Source: Halicephalobus mephisto
Lineage: Eukaryota > Nematoda > Chromadorea > Rhabditida > Panagrolaimidae
DNA length: 64,000 nucleotides
Reading direction: 5' to 3'
Assembly (NCBI GenBank): GCA_009193035.1
Contig: SWDT01000170.1
Location: forward strand, 62,001 to 126,000
Shown: piece by piece, positions 21,065 through 32,224 of the stretch
How positions within the stretch are numbered: the first letter of the stretch is position 1
Layout: every line of letters starts with the position of its first letter
The notes under the pieces: model-generated
The model's input: only the letters and a program-made list of their open reading frames with translations
Databases searched by the model: none
What the model was told of the DNA's origin: nothing
Program-made: the position numbers and the translations under genes

Positions 21065-23191
21065 TCAATTAAAACACGTTGCTTGTTCAGTTTTCATCGA
21101 CGAAATTTCCTGCGCATTGACCAATGTCGACTTTACATCTGGAATTGAAGACGAGTAACCAAAACTAAAACCCCACATTTCATGATTCAAAACCTTCAAA
21201 AAACTCACCGAGTCATCAAGCTACTAGGAGGAGCAATGCGGTTAACACCTCTCGATGGGCCAAAAATACTAGCAACTGCTGGTTGAGCTGAAACCAAAAA
21301 CAATCAAAAATCCACAAAGAAATAATCTTGAAACTCATGCAACATTAAAAGTATTAATTTGAAAAACAAAAACAATTATCAAAAGTATCGTAAAAAATAA
21401 GAAATTTAAATTCAAAATTTGGAAAAAAAAACAAAAAATTAATAAAAAAATAAAATTTTGATTCAAAAATAAGAAAACAAAAAATAAATTCAAAATTTAA
21501 AATAAAAAAATACAAAAAATCGACTCAAAAATAAAAAACAAATTTCCATTTAAAAATTTGCAAAAAATAAAAAATTTCAATGTTAGTTAATTATTGCCTA
21601 TTTTCTACATTTAGAAATTAGAATACAAATTTAAACATTCAACTATAAATAATTTTAAAAATTATTAAAATTTAAAAACTTACGAATATTACTTTTGTTG
21701 ATCAATGTGCTTTCAGGATACGATATTTTAGAATTCCCACGATTTTTATAATTAACATTAGACACAATATTCTGCCGAAATTTAGGAATACTTTCAACAG
21801 GACGATTAGTAGATTGAACAATTTTCGATCCAATTAAACAAGCAGGATTCTTATTCCTCACAACAGGCACATTATTCCTCGATTTCGGAGTCGAAAAATT
21901 CCCCGTGTTTTGACGAACATTAACATCACTATGTGATCTACTATTCATGTACTGGTTCTTCCGATCACCCAAGTGACTACTACTTGAGAACTTTTCTTGA
22001 CCTATAGATTTAGTTGATGATGCCGTACTAAGACTACCAACATCATTTAACATTTTCTGACGTTTATAATCTAATGATTCAAAAATAATTTTCGCTTCAT
22101 TATTAAACTTAATAAACAAAATAAAATAACCATCACGTCCATATTGTCGACATTGCACATCCGCATCCGTACATCCTGCTTTTATAATTTCCATTATAAT
22201 TTTAATTTGTTGTGAAAGAATATCCATTGGCCAAAAATTAAGAATAATATTACACATTTGAAAAACTGTTCTTCTGATTGAATTCGATTTTGACGTCATT
22301 TCATTAGCGATGGTGTTTATTAATTTCGGCATTTGTACGTATTCAGCAATGTACTCAGCAGTAACCATAGCACAACTAGCCATAATTTTAGCAGAACTCT
22401 GAGTGAGATGCATCAAGTTCCTAAATAACAAATTAACTTGTCGAAAAAAATCATGACCAAGTTTCAGACAAAGCAATGCCACAGTAATGCAATATTCACG
22501 GCAAAGACTAGATCGAAGTTCTTTCATTCCCTTTATGAAGCATTCTTCCCAACAGATATACTGCTCTACTATGGTCGGAACTACACAAGCAGAATCTGAC
22601 AGCAACATCCCTCGGATTTCGGTGAGGGCTTTAGATTTCGCCTTCCAGTCTGCATTCGCATTTAGACACACATTGCTGCATCTCCGCAAGCGTTCCACAA
22701 CTTCACTAGCGTTTCTCACCTATAATAAACCATAAATAACATTACAAAAATTACTTTTACACAATTACCACGATGCAAATTTCGAAAAAGTTCAAGAAAC
22801 CAGTTCGATTTTACGATCAACTTTAAAATTGTAAAAATCAAAACGGGTATTGTTAGCAAATTTCAGAAATTCAATCAACAGATGTGAAAATTTTGACTTT
22901 ACATGATTTTCTTGCAATTAATTTTCTAGAATCATATCTTGTCAAATCAAAGACATGCAGAGTATACTGTTTACTCTTGAGGACTACATACTAGAACATG
23001 AATAAACAATGACAGAACTGAAATCTTTTTAAAAACAAATCCCTTTGTCAATATTACAATTTGACTAATATTATTATAATCCATATATTGCAAAACTTAA
23101 AACTCACATCGACAACAGGGGTATCTCTTATGGCTTTTTCGAAATCTCCCCTAGTTACTGCTCCAGTTGATGGTGTCAAAGCTCCTCTCAT
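21065..23191 (-). CDS. Short CLASP-like TOG-domain protein
   Basis: Four exons (23191-23108, 22719-21684, 21287-21209, 21164-21065) give 432 residues. Residues about 30-230 form a CLASP-type TOG domain: DWKAKSKAL, then LRSSLCREYCITVALL, SSAKIMASCAMVTAEYI and SKSNSIRRTVFQMC follow the usual helical repeats. TOG domains bind tubulin, and CLASPs stabilise microtubules at kinetochores and plus ends. After it comes a Ser/Asn/Arg-rich linker and a C-terminal YSSSIPDVK, containing the SxIP type of EB-binding motif. Known worm and animal CLASPs are about 1000 residues with further TOG and C-terminal domains, all absent here. The ATG lies 2 nt after an acceptor (TTTTTATAG). Confidence 0.9.
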
Positions 23192-23390
23192 GTCTATAAA
23201 AATCTAAAAAATACACCGATCACGTCACAAGTTTCAATTTTAAAAATAAACAAGGCACAAAACCATTTTTTTGCAAAAAATCATTTAAAAACAATCTTTA
23301 TGGCCAAATCTAAACCCGAAATGATAATACCAAAAAACAAATCTTAAATTTAAAAAACAAAAAAACTCAAAATGTTAAAGCAGCCAGTAA
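23192..23390 (-). promoter_or_regulatory. 199-bp intercistronic gap with acceptor
   Basis: Between the stop of the coiled-coil gene and the ATG of the CLASP-like gene. The acceptor at 23194-23195 is directly before the ATG. Spacing and orientation fit a two-gene operon with SL-type trans-splicing of the downstream gene. Confidence 0.45.
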
Positions 23391-24390
23391 TTACTCGTCA
23401 CGCGGTGGGATGAAGAACGCCACTGGGTAGTTAAAATGGGAACAAACTACAACGTAGAAGATCAAGATGAAGACCGAAATGCTAAAATAATTTGAATAAT
23501 AAACGCACAAATAGCATTGGAAACTCGCCTCGCCCAGTCGAGAATTTTACTTGATTGTTTTGACGAAAAAGTAGCTCTTTTCGGAGAATCAGGGACAGGA
23601 ATACTTGGATGAGGGTCATCTGGAGGCTGGGATGAAAAGGAGAAATTAGCCGGGAAGATTTCCGGTGAATAATGAGTTTCACAGTCAAAGTCGGCCAGAG
23701 CGGCCAATTCGTCCTCTGTCATCCGAATGGAATTGTCAGTCAAGTTCGCAATAGTCTCGTCTTTCTCAGCAATAACCGCTTCCAATTTAGCCATAGCAAC
23801 CGAATACGAATCATGGAGCAGCTCTAATTCCTCGTTATGTTTCGAAGTCAGCTCATCATATAGCACGTCGACGTTGGCTTCGCTCCGCTCCAAGAGGGAC
23901 TTAGTTTGCCTCAACTCGTTCTCCATGGCACAGCACTTCTGGTATACGGTCTCGAGGGACTCCACAGCGAGATAAAGTTCCACGATCGTCGCCTTGGCCG
24001 TCTCGAGCTCAGTTTTTAACTTTTCTTCGCGTTTCTCTGCACTGACAATCCGATCAGTAGCAATGGAAACCTCGTTCTGAAGTTCCTCAATCTCCTTCTC
24101 CAATCTCGTTTTCTGTTTCTCGACGGACCGGATGTGGGTCTTCATCATGTCCTTCTCAGTCTTCAATTGCTCTATTTCTTGGTGCAGATTCCGATTTTCT
24201 AATTCAGTAGCCAGAAGCAGAGGTCTGTCCGCCTTCATTCTGTTGGAAAAAGGAAAATAAAAAATACCGAAAATTCAAAAACTTACGCTTTTATTTGTTC
24301 TCGTAACTCCCGATTCGATTTCAGGATTTCCTGATTCTCCTTCGACAACTCATCACAGCAAGGCTTGGTTTGTTCCTCTACCATCGACAT
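23391..24390 (-). CDS. Coiled-coil protein with C-terminal membrane anchor
   Basis: Three exons (24390-24287, 24239-23529, 23481-23391) give 301 residues. Residues 1 to about 190 are almost continuous coiled coil (for example KQKTRLEKEIEELQNEV). Next is a Pro/Ser-rich acidic segment, then a hydrophobic stretch at about 270-289 (ISVFILIFYVVVC) and a 12-residue tail ending IPPRDE. The layout is that of a tail-anchored protein facing the cytosol, on ER, Golgi or nuclear envelope. A short KASH-type protein is one possibility. The second intron is 47 nt and starts with GC (AG/GCGAGT). Without removing it the frame ends early at 23462, and splicing it is what yields the membrane tail. I do not recognise the orthologue. 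The gene may be first in an operon with the CLASP-like gene. Confidence 0.8.
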
Positions 24391-24399
24391 ATTTCCCGA

Positions 24400-24950
24400 A
24401 ATTTACGTAAAAAACTTGAGAAAGAAAAAAATAACAATCTTAACTCGTGCGAGCAGAGCAAAATCAAAAACAAAAGAGAGCGCGAGAAGTTTTCGTGTCG
24501 AGACAAAATGTAAAATACCATTTCTTCGAGGTTTACGGCCAGTTTTTTTCTCTCGCGCTGGCATGCAAGAAAAATAAAGATCAAAGGAAGCGCACGAGAG
24601 AGGACGGAGAATACCATTTCTTTGGCCAGTTCTTCCTTACTGATATAGTAAATAAGAAGTTCAAAAAAAGCACAAGTTTTCGTTCCAAGACTCAATAAAA
24701 ATTACTTTTTTTTGAGGCTTTCGACCAGTTTTTCCTTACTGTCACGGTATGCAAGGAATTCGAAAATGGAAAAAACCGCACGACAGGTTTTCGTTTCGAA
24801 ATCCAACGACATTGTTGTTTTTGCAGAATTTTTTCCACTTTTTTTATTAAAAATCTTTAAAATTTTTATTTCACCGGTTTTTAAAATTGTGACAATATCG
24901 AATTACAGAGGTCATTACAGTCATGTTCTGAAGAGTAACAAGTGGGAATG
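24400..24950. other. 5' flank of coiled-coil gene with degenerate repeat
   Basis: Three degenerate copies of a stretch containing ttttcgt, a (c/t)cgac(g/c)cag-like word and ccatttctt, with tctcgcgc / gcgcgag words. It probably holds the promoter of the coiled-coil gene and the 3' UTR of PLC-beta. No accepted ORF. Confidence 0.45.
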
Positions 24951-24952
24951 AT

Positions 24953-27900
24953 TCATTTTGGCAAATTTCTGGCAATGAGGTTCCGTGCCTTCTGATTCAG
25001 CTGAAATTAAAATTTTTCAGTTTTTCACATATAAATTTGTTTTCGATCTATAAATTTTAGCACATAAAATTCATTTTTGATATATCAATTTTAAATTTCG
25101 ATATATAAAATTCACTTTTGATATATCAATTTTAAATTTTAATACATAAAATTCACTTTTGATATATCGATTTTAAATTTTGATATATAAAATTCACTTT
25201 TGATATATCAATTTTAAATTTTGATATATAAAATTCACTTTTGATATATCGATTTTAAAATTCGATATATAAAATTCACTTTTGATATATCAATTTTAAA
25301 TTTTAATACATAAAATTCACTTTTGATATATCGATTTTAAATTTCGATATATAAAATTCACTTTTGATATATCAATTTCCATTTTTATATGTAAAATTTA
25401 CCTCGTCTGATCTTTCTGCAAGTTTCTGTTTGAGAGATTGGATCTGTTCCCCTAATTCCTCTAATTTTTTGTTTTTTATGGCGAGTAATTTTCTGTTTTC
25501 CTCGACTCCTCTTCTGACGTACTTGTCGCTCAATCTTTTGTATTCTATAGGCGAGCTTTTCCTGTTTATCCCCTTGAGTTCCTCCAGTCTGTGTTCCGCG
25601 TTTTTTTTCTGGAGACCTTTGGTTTCTGTTTGAAATTCAGATTCTATATTTTTTTGCGCGGATTTTCTATGTTGATCGACTACGGTAAATAATAATTCTG
25701 TTTTTTCTTTGACGAATTTGTTCATCGCCGTTGTTAAATTTTTTTCTCCAAAAATTTTCACCAATTCAGATATTTTTGAATCATCGTTGTTTTCGACAGC
25801 CTCCAGAAAATGAGGATATTTTTTGGTGAATGTTTTTATCAACTTCTGAATTTTACTGTTCTGCTGCAATTCCGCAAAAGTCGGAAGTTTGGATTCATGT
25901 TTCTCAAGCTCAAAACATTGTTTACCAGCTGCTAAAATTAAAAATTAAAAAAAATTTAAAAAATTTAAAATTTAAAATTTAAAATTTAAAAAAAACTTAA
26001 ATTTTAAGAAATTTAAAATTTTTAAAATTAAAAACTTTGAAATTTCCGAATTAATAAAATCCGAAATTTTCAAAATAAAAATAAAACAAAATTTTTGAAT
26101 AAAAAAATTCAAAATAAAAAAAAAATAAAATTTTCAAAATAAAAAAATTTTCGAATTAAAAAAAATAAAATTTTTGAATAAAAAAGTTCAAAATAAAAAT
26201 AAAACAAAATTTTTGAATAAAAAAATTCAAAATAAAAAAAAAATTTTTTGAAATTAAAAAATCCGAAATTTTGAGACTTACCGTATTCGGAAAGTACAGT
26301 ATACTTCCTTTCTTTTGAAGTCGTGAATTCAGAAGTCGGAGGAGTGTGGGCCCTTTTCATCAAGGGAGAATCCTGGAGGTCGAAAGTGACGCTGTTGAAG
26401 GAGTCCTTGTGATGAGGTTGACCGACGGCAGCAGAAGCGATTCCAGCAGCTGCAGCTATCGTACTCCCAAGACACGTAGTAGTAGTAGTAGTAGTAGTAG
26501 GAGTTCCTGGAAATTCTTCTCCAGAATCGATCGAAGTTGGAAGATCGATCGAACCGGACGGAATTCTTTGACCCGCATTTTCTAAGACTTCAAGCAATTT
26601 TTGGTTTTGTTCCGCTTTCGAAATCTCGGCTTTCGCTTCTTGACTAGCATTGTCGGTTTCTGAAAAAAATAATAAAATTTAAAAAATTATAGGTTTCTAG
26701 AGAATTTTGGAAAATTGCAACACTTTTATACTGTATTCTGGAAAAATTTTAGACTACTTTATAAGAATTTTAGGAATTTCCACAAGTTTCTACTGTATTC
26801 TAGAAGATTCTAGATTACCTTCATAAGATTTCTAAAATTATCTACAAAGATTTTAGGAATTTCCAGAAGCTCCTACCGTACTCTAGAAGATTCTAGATTA
26901 CTTTTATAGGAGTTCTAAAATTATCTGTAAAGATTCTAGAAATTTCCAGAAGTTTCTACCGTATTCTGGAAGATTCTAGATTACTTTATAAGAATTTTAG
27001 GAATTTCCAGAAGTTTTTACTGTACTCTAGAAGATTCTAGACTACTTTTATAGGAGTTCTAAAATTATCTACAAAGATTTTAGGAATTTCCAGAAGTTTC
27101 TACCGTACTCTAGAAGATTCTAGAATACTTTTATAAGATTTATAAAATCATCTATAAATATTCTAGAAATTTCCAGAAGTTTCTACCGTACTCTAAAATC
27201 TCCTATTCTAAAGTACTCACCCTTGGCTTTGGTCATTGCCTCGATTGGATTCTGAAGTGCATCAACGAAATTCCTATGAACATCACTGACATAGTCCTGG
27301 ACATCAATATGAACAAACAAAGTCACAGGCCCTAGGGGTTTGTTGTAGGCGTTATTGAGAAGAATATGTTTATATCCGGGTTCGATGAACGAAACCGGAA
27401 GAATTCTCTGACCAATAAGCCTTCCGGTTTCTTCGTAGACTCCGAATCTCACGTAAGCCATTGCCGGAAGGATGATTTTTTCCAAAATAAAAACCGAACT
27501 TCCCGATCCATCGGCGAATTTCGTATTTAGGCCTTCTGTAGCTGCTGTTTTTGTTTTGAACATTTTCTTGTGAGAATCTCCCGGAAGTCCATAAAGATCA
27601 ATTTCGACATAAATATTCGATTTTTTGTCGCATAAAAGTGACAACATTTGTCCTGATATTACTGTAATTGTCATAGAATTAGGAACCACATTTTCAACTC
27701 TATCAAGTTCAAATGGATCAAATTTAGCTTGGGCTTTTCTCATGCAAGATGGCTTCAGAACGTAACCACAGCGGCCGTTGAGTTCGAACAAGGCCGAATT
27801 CATCTGATTCGGCAGATCCGGGGTCTGGAGGTTGATCGCCGCCATCTGACATCCGCAATTCCAGAAAATCTGAAAATCAAAAATATTAAATATCAAAAAT

Positions 27901-30900
27901 TTAAAATTATAAAAATTAAAAAGTTTAAAAACTAGAAAATTAAAAATTAAAAATTTGAAAATTATAAAAATTAAAAAGTTTAAAAACTAGAAAAATTAGA
28001 AAATTTAAAACTATTAAGAACTAAAAAGCTTAAAAATTATAAAAAATAGGAAATTTAAAATTTAAAAACTAGAAAATTAAAAATTATAAAAACTAGAAAA
28101 TTAAAAACTAAAAAATCTAAAAATTAGGAAAACTAAAAAATTATAAATTATAAAAACTAAAAAGTTTAAAAACTAGAAAATCTAAAAATTATAAAAACTA
28201 GAAAATCTAAAAACTATTAAGAACTAAAAAATTAAAAATTATAAAAAACTAAAAAACTAAAAAATTATAAATTATAAAAAACTAAAAAATTTAAAATTAT
28301 TAAGAAATTTAAAATTCTTAATTATTTTTAAAAAATCAAGTTTTCAATTATTTAAGAAATATTAAAAACTAATTATTTGAAAAACAAACCAAAGGCATGT
28401 AGTTACTCGAATCCACTCTGGATCCCCTCGGATAAACCCTGGTGATTTGTCTTTTGTTGTGACTGACAAACTGTTCAGAATGCTGTTTCAGAAGATCAAT
28501 AGCTTTCGTTTCATTCATACTGTACATTTCCGAATTAATTCGTCGATTGTCACAGTCAACAAAAGAAGTAAACTTTCCCATGGCCCTCATGTACGTCACA
28601 AGATCGGACAGTTCTGTCACGAGCTCCTGGTCCTTGCCGTTGGGTTGGTTCAAGGGAGTCGGGCTGTCGATGGAAGCCTGTTTTTCCATCGTCTTAGAAC
28701 TATTCGTGATGTTGTAGTCGTCGTCGTTTTCTCCTATGTAAACTAAAAAAATACAAAAATTAAAGAATAAAAAAACTAAAATTTAAAAATCAAAAATCAA
28801 AAAATTTAAAAATTTAAAACTAAAAAAATACAAAAATTTAAAACTAAAAAAATACAAAAATTCAAAACTAAAAAAATCTAAAATCAAAAAATTAAAAAAT
28901 TAAAAAACTAAAATTTAAAAATACAAAAATTAAGAAAATTTTTAAATTTTCTATAAAATTCTGAAAAGTTCCAAAAACAAACTTTTCTAAATTTTCTGAA
29001 TTTTCTATTAGATTCCAAAATGTTTCAAAAATTAAAAATTTTCAAAATCTACTGTATTCCAAAATGTTTCAAAAATTAAAAATTTTCTGAATTTTTTACT
29101 ATATTCCAGATCCAAGTAATTTCTGGTAAATTCTAGAATGTTCCGAAACTTCCTACAAGATCCTAAAAGATTCCAGAATCTCCTATAGAATTTTCGAAAA
29201 CTTTAGCATCCTCGTTATATCCTAAAACCCTCCAGAATCTCCTATAGAATTCTCAAAAACTTTAGCATCTTCGTTATATCCTAAAAGATTCCAGAATCTC
29301 CCGCAGAACCCTGATAAAAAATTAATACTTTTAGTGACAGCTCCTCTGTCGATCAAATCGTCTTCTGTACTTCCGGAGTCCACAGAGGTCTGTTTAGACA
29401 TGGTTCTGTTCACTGAAAAAACTTAATCAATAAAAAATAAAAATTGATATATGAACTCACTTCCGGCGGATTTCTCTGACGTCATGCCCCCGGATTCCAC
29501 TTTTTTTTCGATTTTGTTCTTGATGAGGATTTTCTTTTTTAACAAATTCGGCGTCGGTAGAAGGACTCCAGCTCGGATCTGAAACAAGGATATCCGGAGA
29601 ACGAAAACGACCAAACTCACCGGATAGTCGTCCAAAGCCTCGGTCAGCAGCAGATCCCCGAGGATGTCCTTGCAATATTGAGCCATTTTAATCTGTTGTT
29701 TCTGAGAACAATGATTTTCAAAAGATAAAATTACTGGATATTCTGAAGTCATAAATGCAGCATCTGCGACGGCTTCAATGACATCTTTGAAGAGAATAGT
29801 CGTGCAAAAACAGATCTGAGTAGGTCCGTGGGTGATGATTGGTTCGTTGTTCGGTCCGTCCCAGCAATCCAGCTCGATAGATCTGCATCCATTCAAGAGG
29901 GCATATCGGTACATCGACACAGAGGATCTGCTTCTCATCTGTCTTCCTTTAAGATAAGTGTTGTGAGAACTGTTGATGAAATAATGCGACAAAGGCTTGT
30001 TCATGTGGTCGTCTTTCAACTCGTAGGCTTCTTTTCTGACAGGCAAATTTCTTTCGGATATTAGAAATCTCAAATATCCTTCGAAATCTAGTCTCGCAGA
30101 ATCTGGAGAAATTATTTTTTCTTGAATCAGAAGCTGTCTAGCAGAATCCACCGTCGCCGGAGGATATAGAATTTCGTTCAGCCTCGGATCTCGATGTCTG
30201 TTGTTTAGGTAATCCTTGAATTCTGCCATTTCGACTTGATCGCAAGAAAAACTAAAAAATTAATTAAAAAAAATAAAAAATTAATAAAAAATATTTAAAA
30301 AAATTAAAAAAAAGAAATAAAAAACTAATAAAAATATTTAAAAAAATTAATAAAAAAAATAAAAAATTAATAAAAAATTAATAAAAATATTTTAAAAAAT
30401 TAATAAAAAAAATAAAAAACTAATAAAAATATTTTAAAAACTTTAAAAAAGTTAAAAATCTAAGTTTTTAATGAAATTGTCTCAAAATTAATTTTTAGAA
30501 GTTCCTGTTAGACTCTAGAAACTTTTTTGAAATTTTTGAAAATCTCAGAACGGTTTTTTGGGGAATTCTAGGAAATTTCAAAATTTTATATATGATTATA
30601 GATGATTCTAGAAGTTTTTTCGATATTGTCAAAAATCTCAAGAATGTCTTCTAGAAAGATCCAGAAGCTACTTTTGGATTCTAGAAGATTTCATATATGA
30701 TTATAGATGATTCTAGAAGTTTTTTTGAAGTTGTCAAAAATCTCAAGAATGTCTTCTAGAAAGATCCAGAAGCTACTTTTAGATTCTAGAAAAGTTCAAA
30801 ATCTTATATATGATTCTAGAAGTTTTTCCGAAGCTGTCAAGAACTCCAGGAATGTCCTCTAAAAGGTTCCAAAAGTTCTTACAAGTTTAAAAATTTCTGT

Positions 30901-32208
30901 AAGATCTTCAAAAATCTCAGAATTTTTTTCTTTCATTAGGTTCTAGAAAATTTTAATAAAAATAAAACTAACCATCTTGAAAAAATATGTTCAATTTCGG
31001 TCCTCTGTGTGACGGCGACGTAGATTCTGAAAACGAAGGCTTCATCGGAGAGCAAAGTCACGGGAAGCTTCTTCTTGTCCTTGAGTTGCGGGATCGCTTT
31101 CCACAGAAATTTTTCCAGCAGTTTTCTGTCGTGGTTGTGTTTTGGACATATGGCTTCCAACAAACTACAACAACCGGAATGAAATCAAAAATCGATATAT
31201 GAGACTCACTTGTCGGAAGAAAAACTGTCTTCGGAAATCGTGCATCTTAATTTCGAAAAAATCCTTTTCCAATAGTAAAAATTGTCCTTGACTTTGTTGA
31301 AATTTTGATATATGAATCTTCGAAGTTCTTGGCACCAGAGCTTGGCTTCGTCCGCAGTCTTGGCCAAAACGATGAATGTGTCCGGATTTACGAAATCCAG
31401 ACCGTAATAGACGCTGATTATGCAGTCGTTCAAGACACAAGCAGCGGTCGAAAAACTGGCGTTGAAGATCCTCAGAAGCTGACTTTCGTTTTTGGGTTTC
31501 ACGGCGTCCGGACTGCTCCCGATGAACACGTCGATGATTTCGTCAACGTACACGGCTTCTATAGAGGGATTCTTGTCCGGGGTTCTGGAGTACAGCACGA
31601 GTTCGTCATCGCTGAGAGCAAGATCCACGATTTTCCCTTGAGGATTGTCTGAGAACTAAAACCAACGAATTTAAAAATCACCATATATAAAAAAATTAAA
31701 AAATCATCATATATAAAAATTAAAATTAAAAAAAATTACAATATAAAGAAATTTAAAATTAAAATTATTACGAAATTCTGGAACTTTTTGAAATTTAAAA
31801 AAACTTAATTTTTAAGGATTTTTAATTTAAATAATTTTTAAGTTTAAACTTTAATTTTAGGATGTTTTTAATCTTGAAAAACTTTTAATTTTTAAAAATT
31901 TTAATTTTGAAAAATTTAATTTTAAAGAATTTTAATTTTGAAAAATTTACATTGTCGAATTTGAAAACTCGAATAGGAGTGAGTTTCCTGGAGGGACTGG
32001 CGTTCTTCCTCTTCGGGACATGGCCGTTGTGGAGCTCCAGACGGTCCTTGCCTCTGGCAGCGACTAGATCGTTGATCGAAGTGGCTGTGGAAGGACCAGG
32101 GTTGTGTTCGATCAACTCGTCTATCGAACTGTCATCTCCGTCACTTCCAAAATGGACGTTTATGATGGTGGCATTCGCGGCCGAACTCCTCGATGGAGAC
32201 GACAACAT
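24953..32208 (-). CDS. Phosphoinositide phospholipase C-beta
   Basis: Eleven exons (32208-31951, 31655-31210, 31164-30973, 30251-29621, 29578-29461, 29412-29329, 28742-28390, 27869-27221, 26659-26282, 25931-25402, 25000-24953) give 1228 residues, the usual PLC-beta length. Order: Ser-rich N-terminus (1-86), PH domain, EF hands (to about 385), X box (about 386-509) with NSSHNTYL (His395), ELDCWDG (Glu425, Asp427), ITHG (His440) and LSFENH, an acidic/Ser-rich linker, Y box (about 620-740, NYMP then FWNCGCQMAA), C2 domain, then the long basic coiled C-terminal domain that Gq uses. Catalytic residues are all present, so it should cleave PIP2. C. elegans has two PLC-betas (egl-8, plc-2), and I cannot choose. 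The first 86 residues do not look like the usual PLC-beta start. Introns are AT-rich and array-filled, except a 42-nt one at 29579-29620. Confidence 0.96.
25010..25390. repeat. 41-bp tandem repeat in PLC-beta intron 10
   Basis: About nine copies of a unit combining cacttttgatatatcaattt and taaatttcgatatataaaat. ATATAT-centred palindromes recur in every unit. Confidence 0.9.
26690..27195. repeat. TTCTAGAA-rich array in PLC-beta intron 8
   Basis: Five to six copies of a unit of about 85 bp with gaagattctagattac and aggaatttccagaagtttc. Two places (26934-26956 and 27161-27183) contain five uninterrupted alternating TTC/GAA pentamers, the perfect heat-shock element form. Confidence 0.85.
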
Positions 32209-32216
32209 TCATCGAG

Positions 32217-32218
32217 CT
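32217..32218 (-). promoter_or_regulatory. Candidate trans-splice acceptor of PLC-beta
   Basis: TTTTTTTATTTCAG ends 8 nt before the chosen ATG. A TGA is in frame directly upstream of the ATG, so no coding exon can be joined in that frame. The site fits a spliced leader, though an upstream non-coding exon is possible. Confidence 0.5.
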
Positions 32219-32224
32219 GAAATA

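Noticed and set aside
24365..24951. Overlapping ORFs on both strands upstream of the coiled-coil gene
   Set aside because: The frames are Lys/Arg/Ser-rich without coding codon bias and change with the degenerate repeat. More likely promoter sequence.
32213..32215. An earlier ATG for PLC-beta, 5 nt upstream of the chosen one
   Set aside because: It is out of frame with the PH domain. The chosen ATG continues in phase through all eleven exons.
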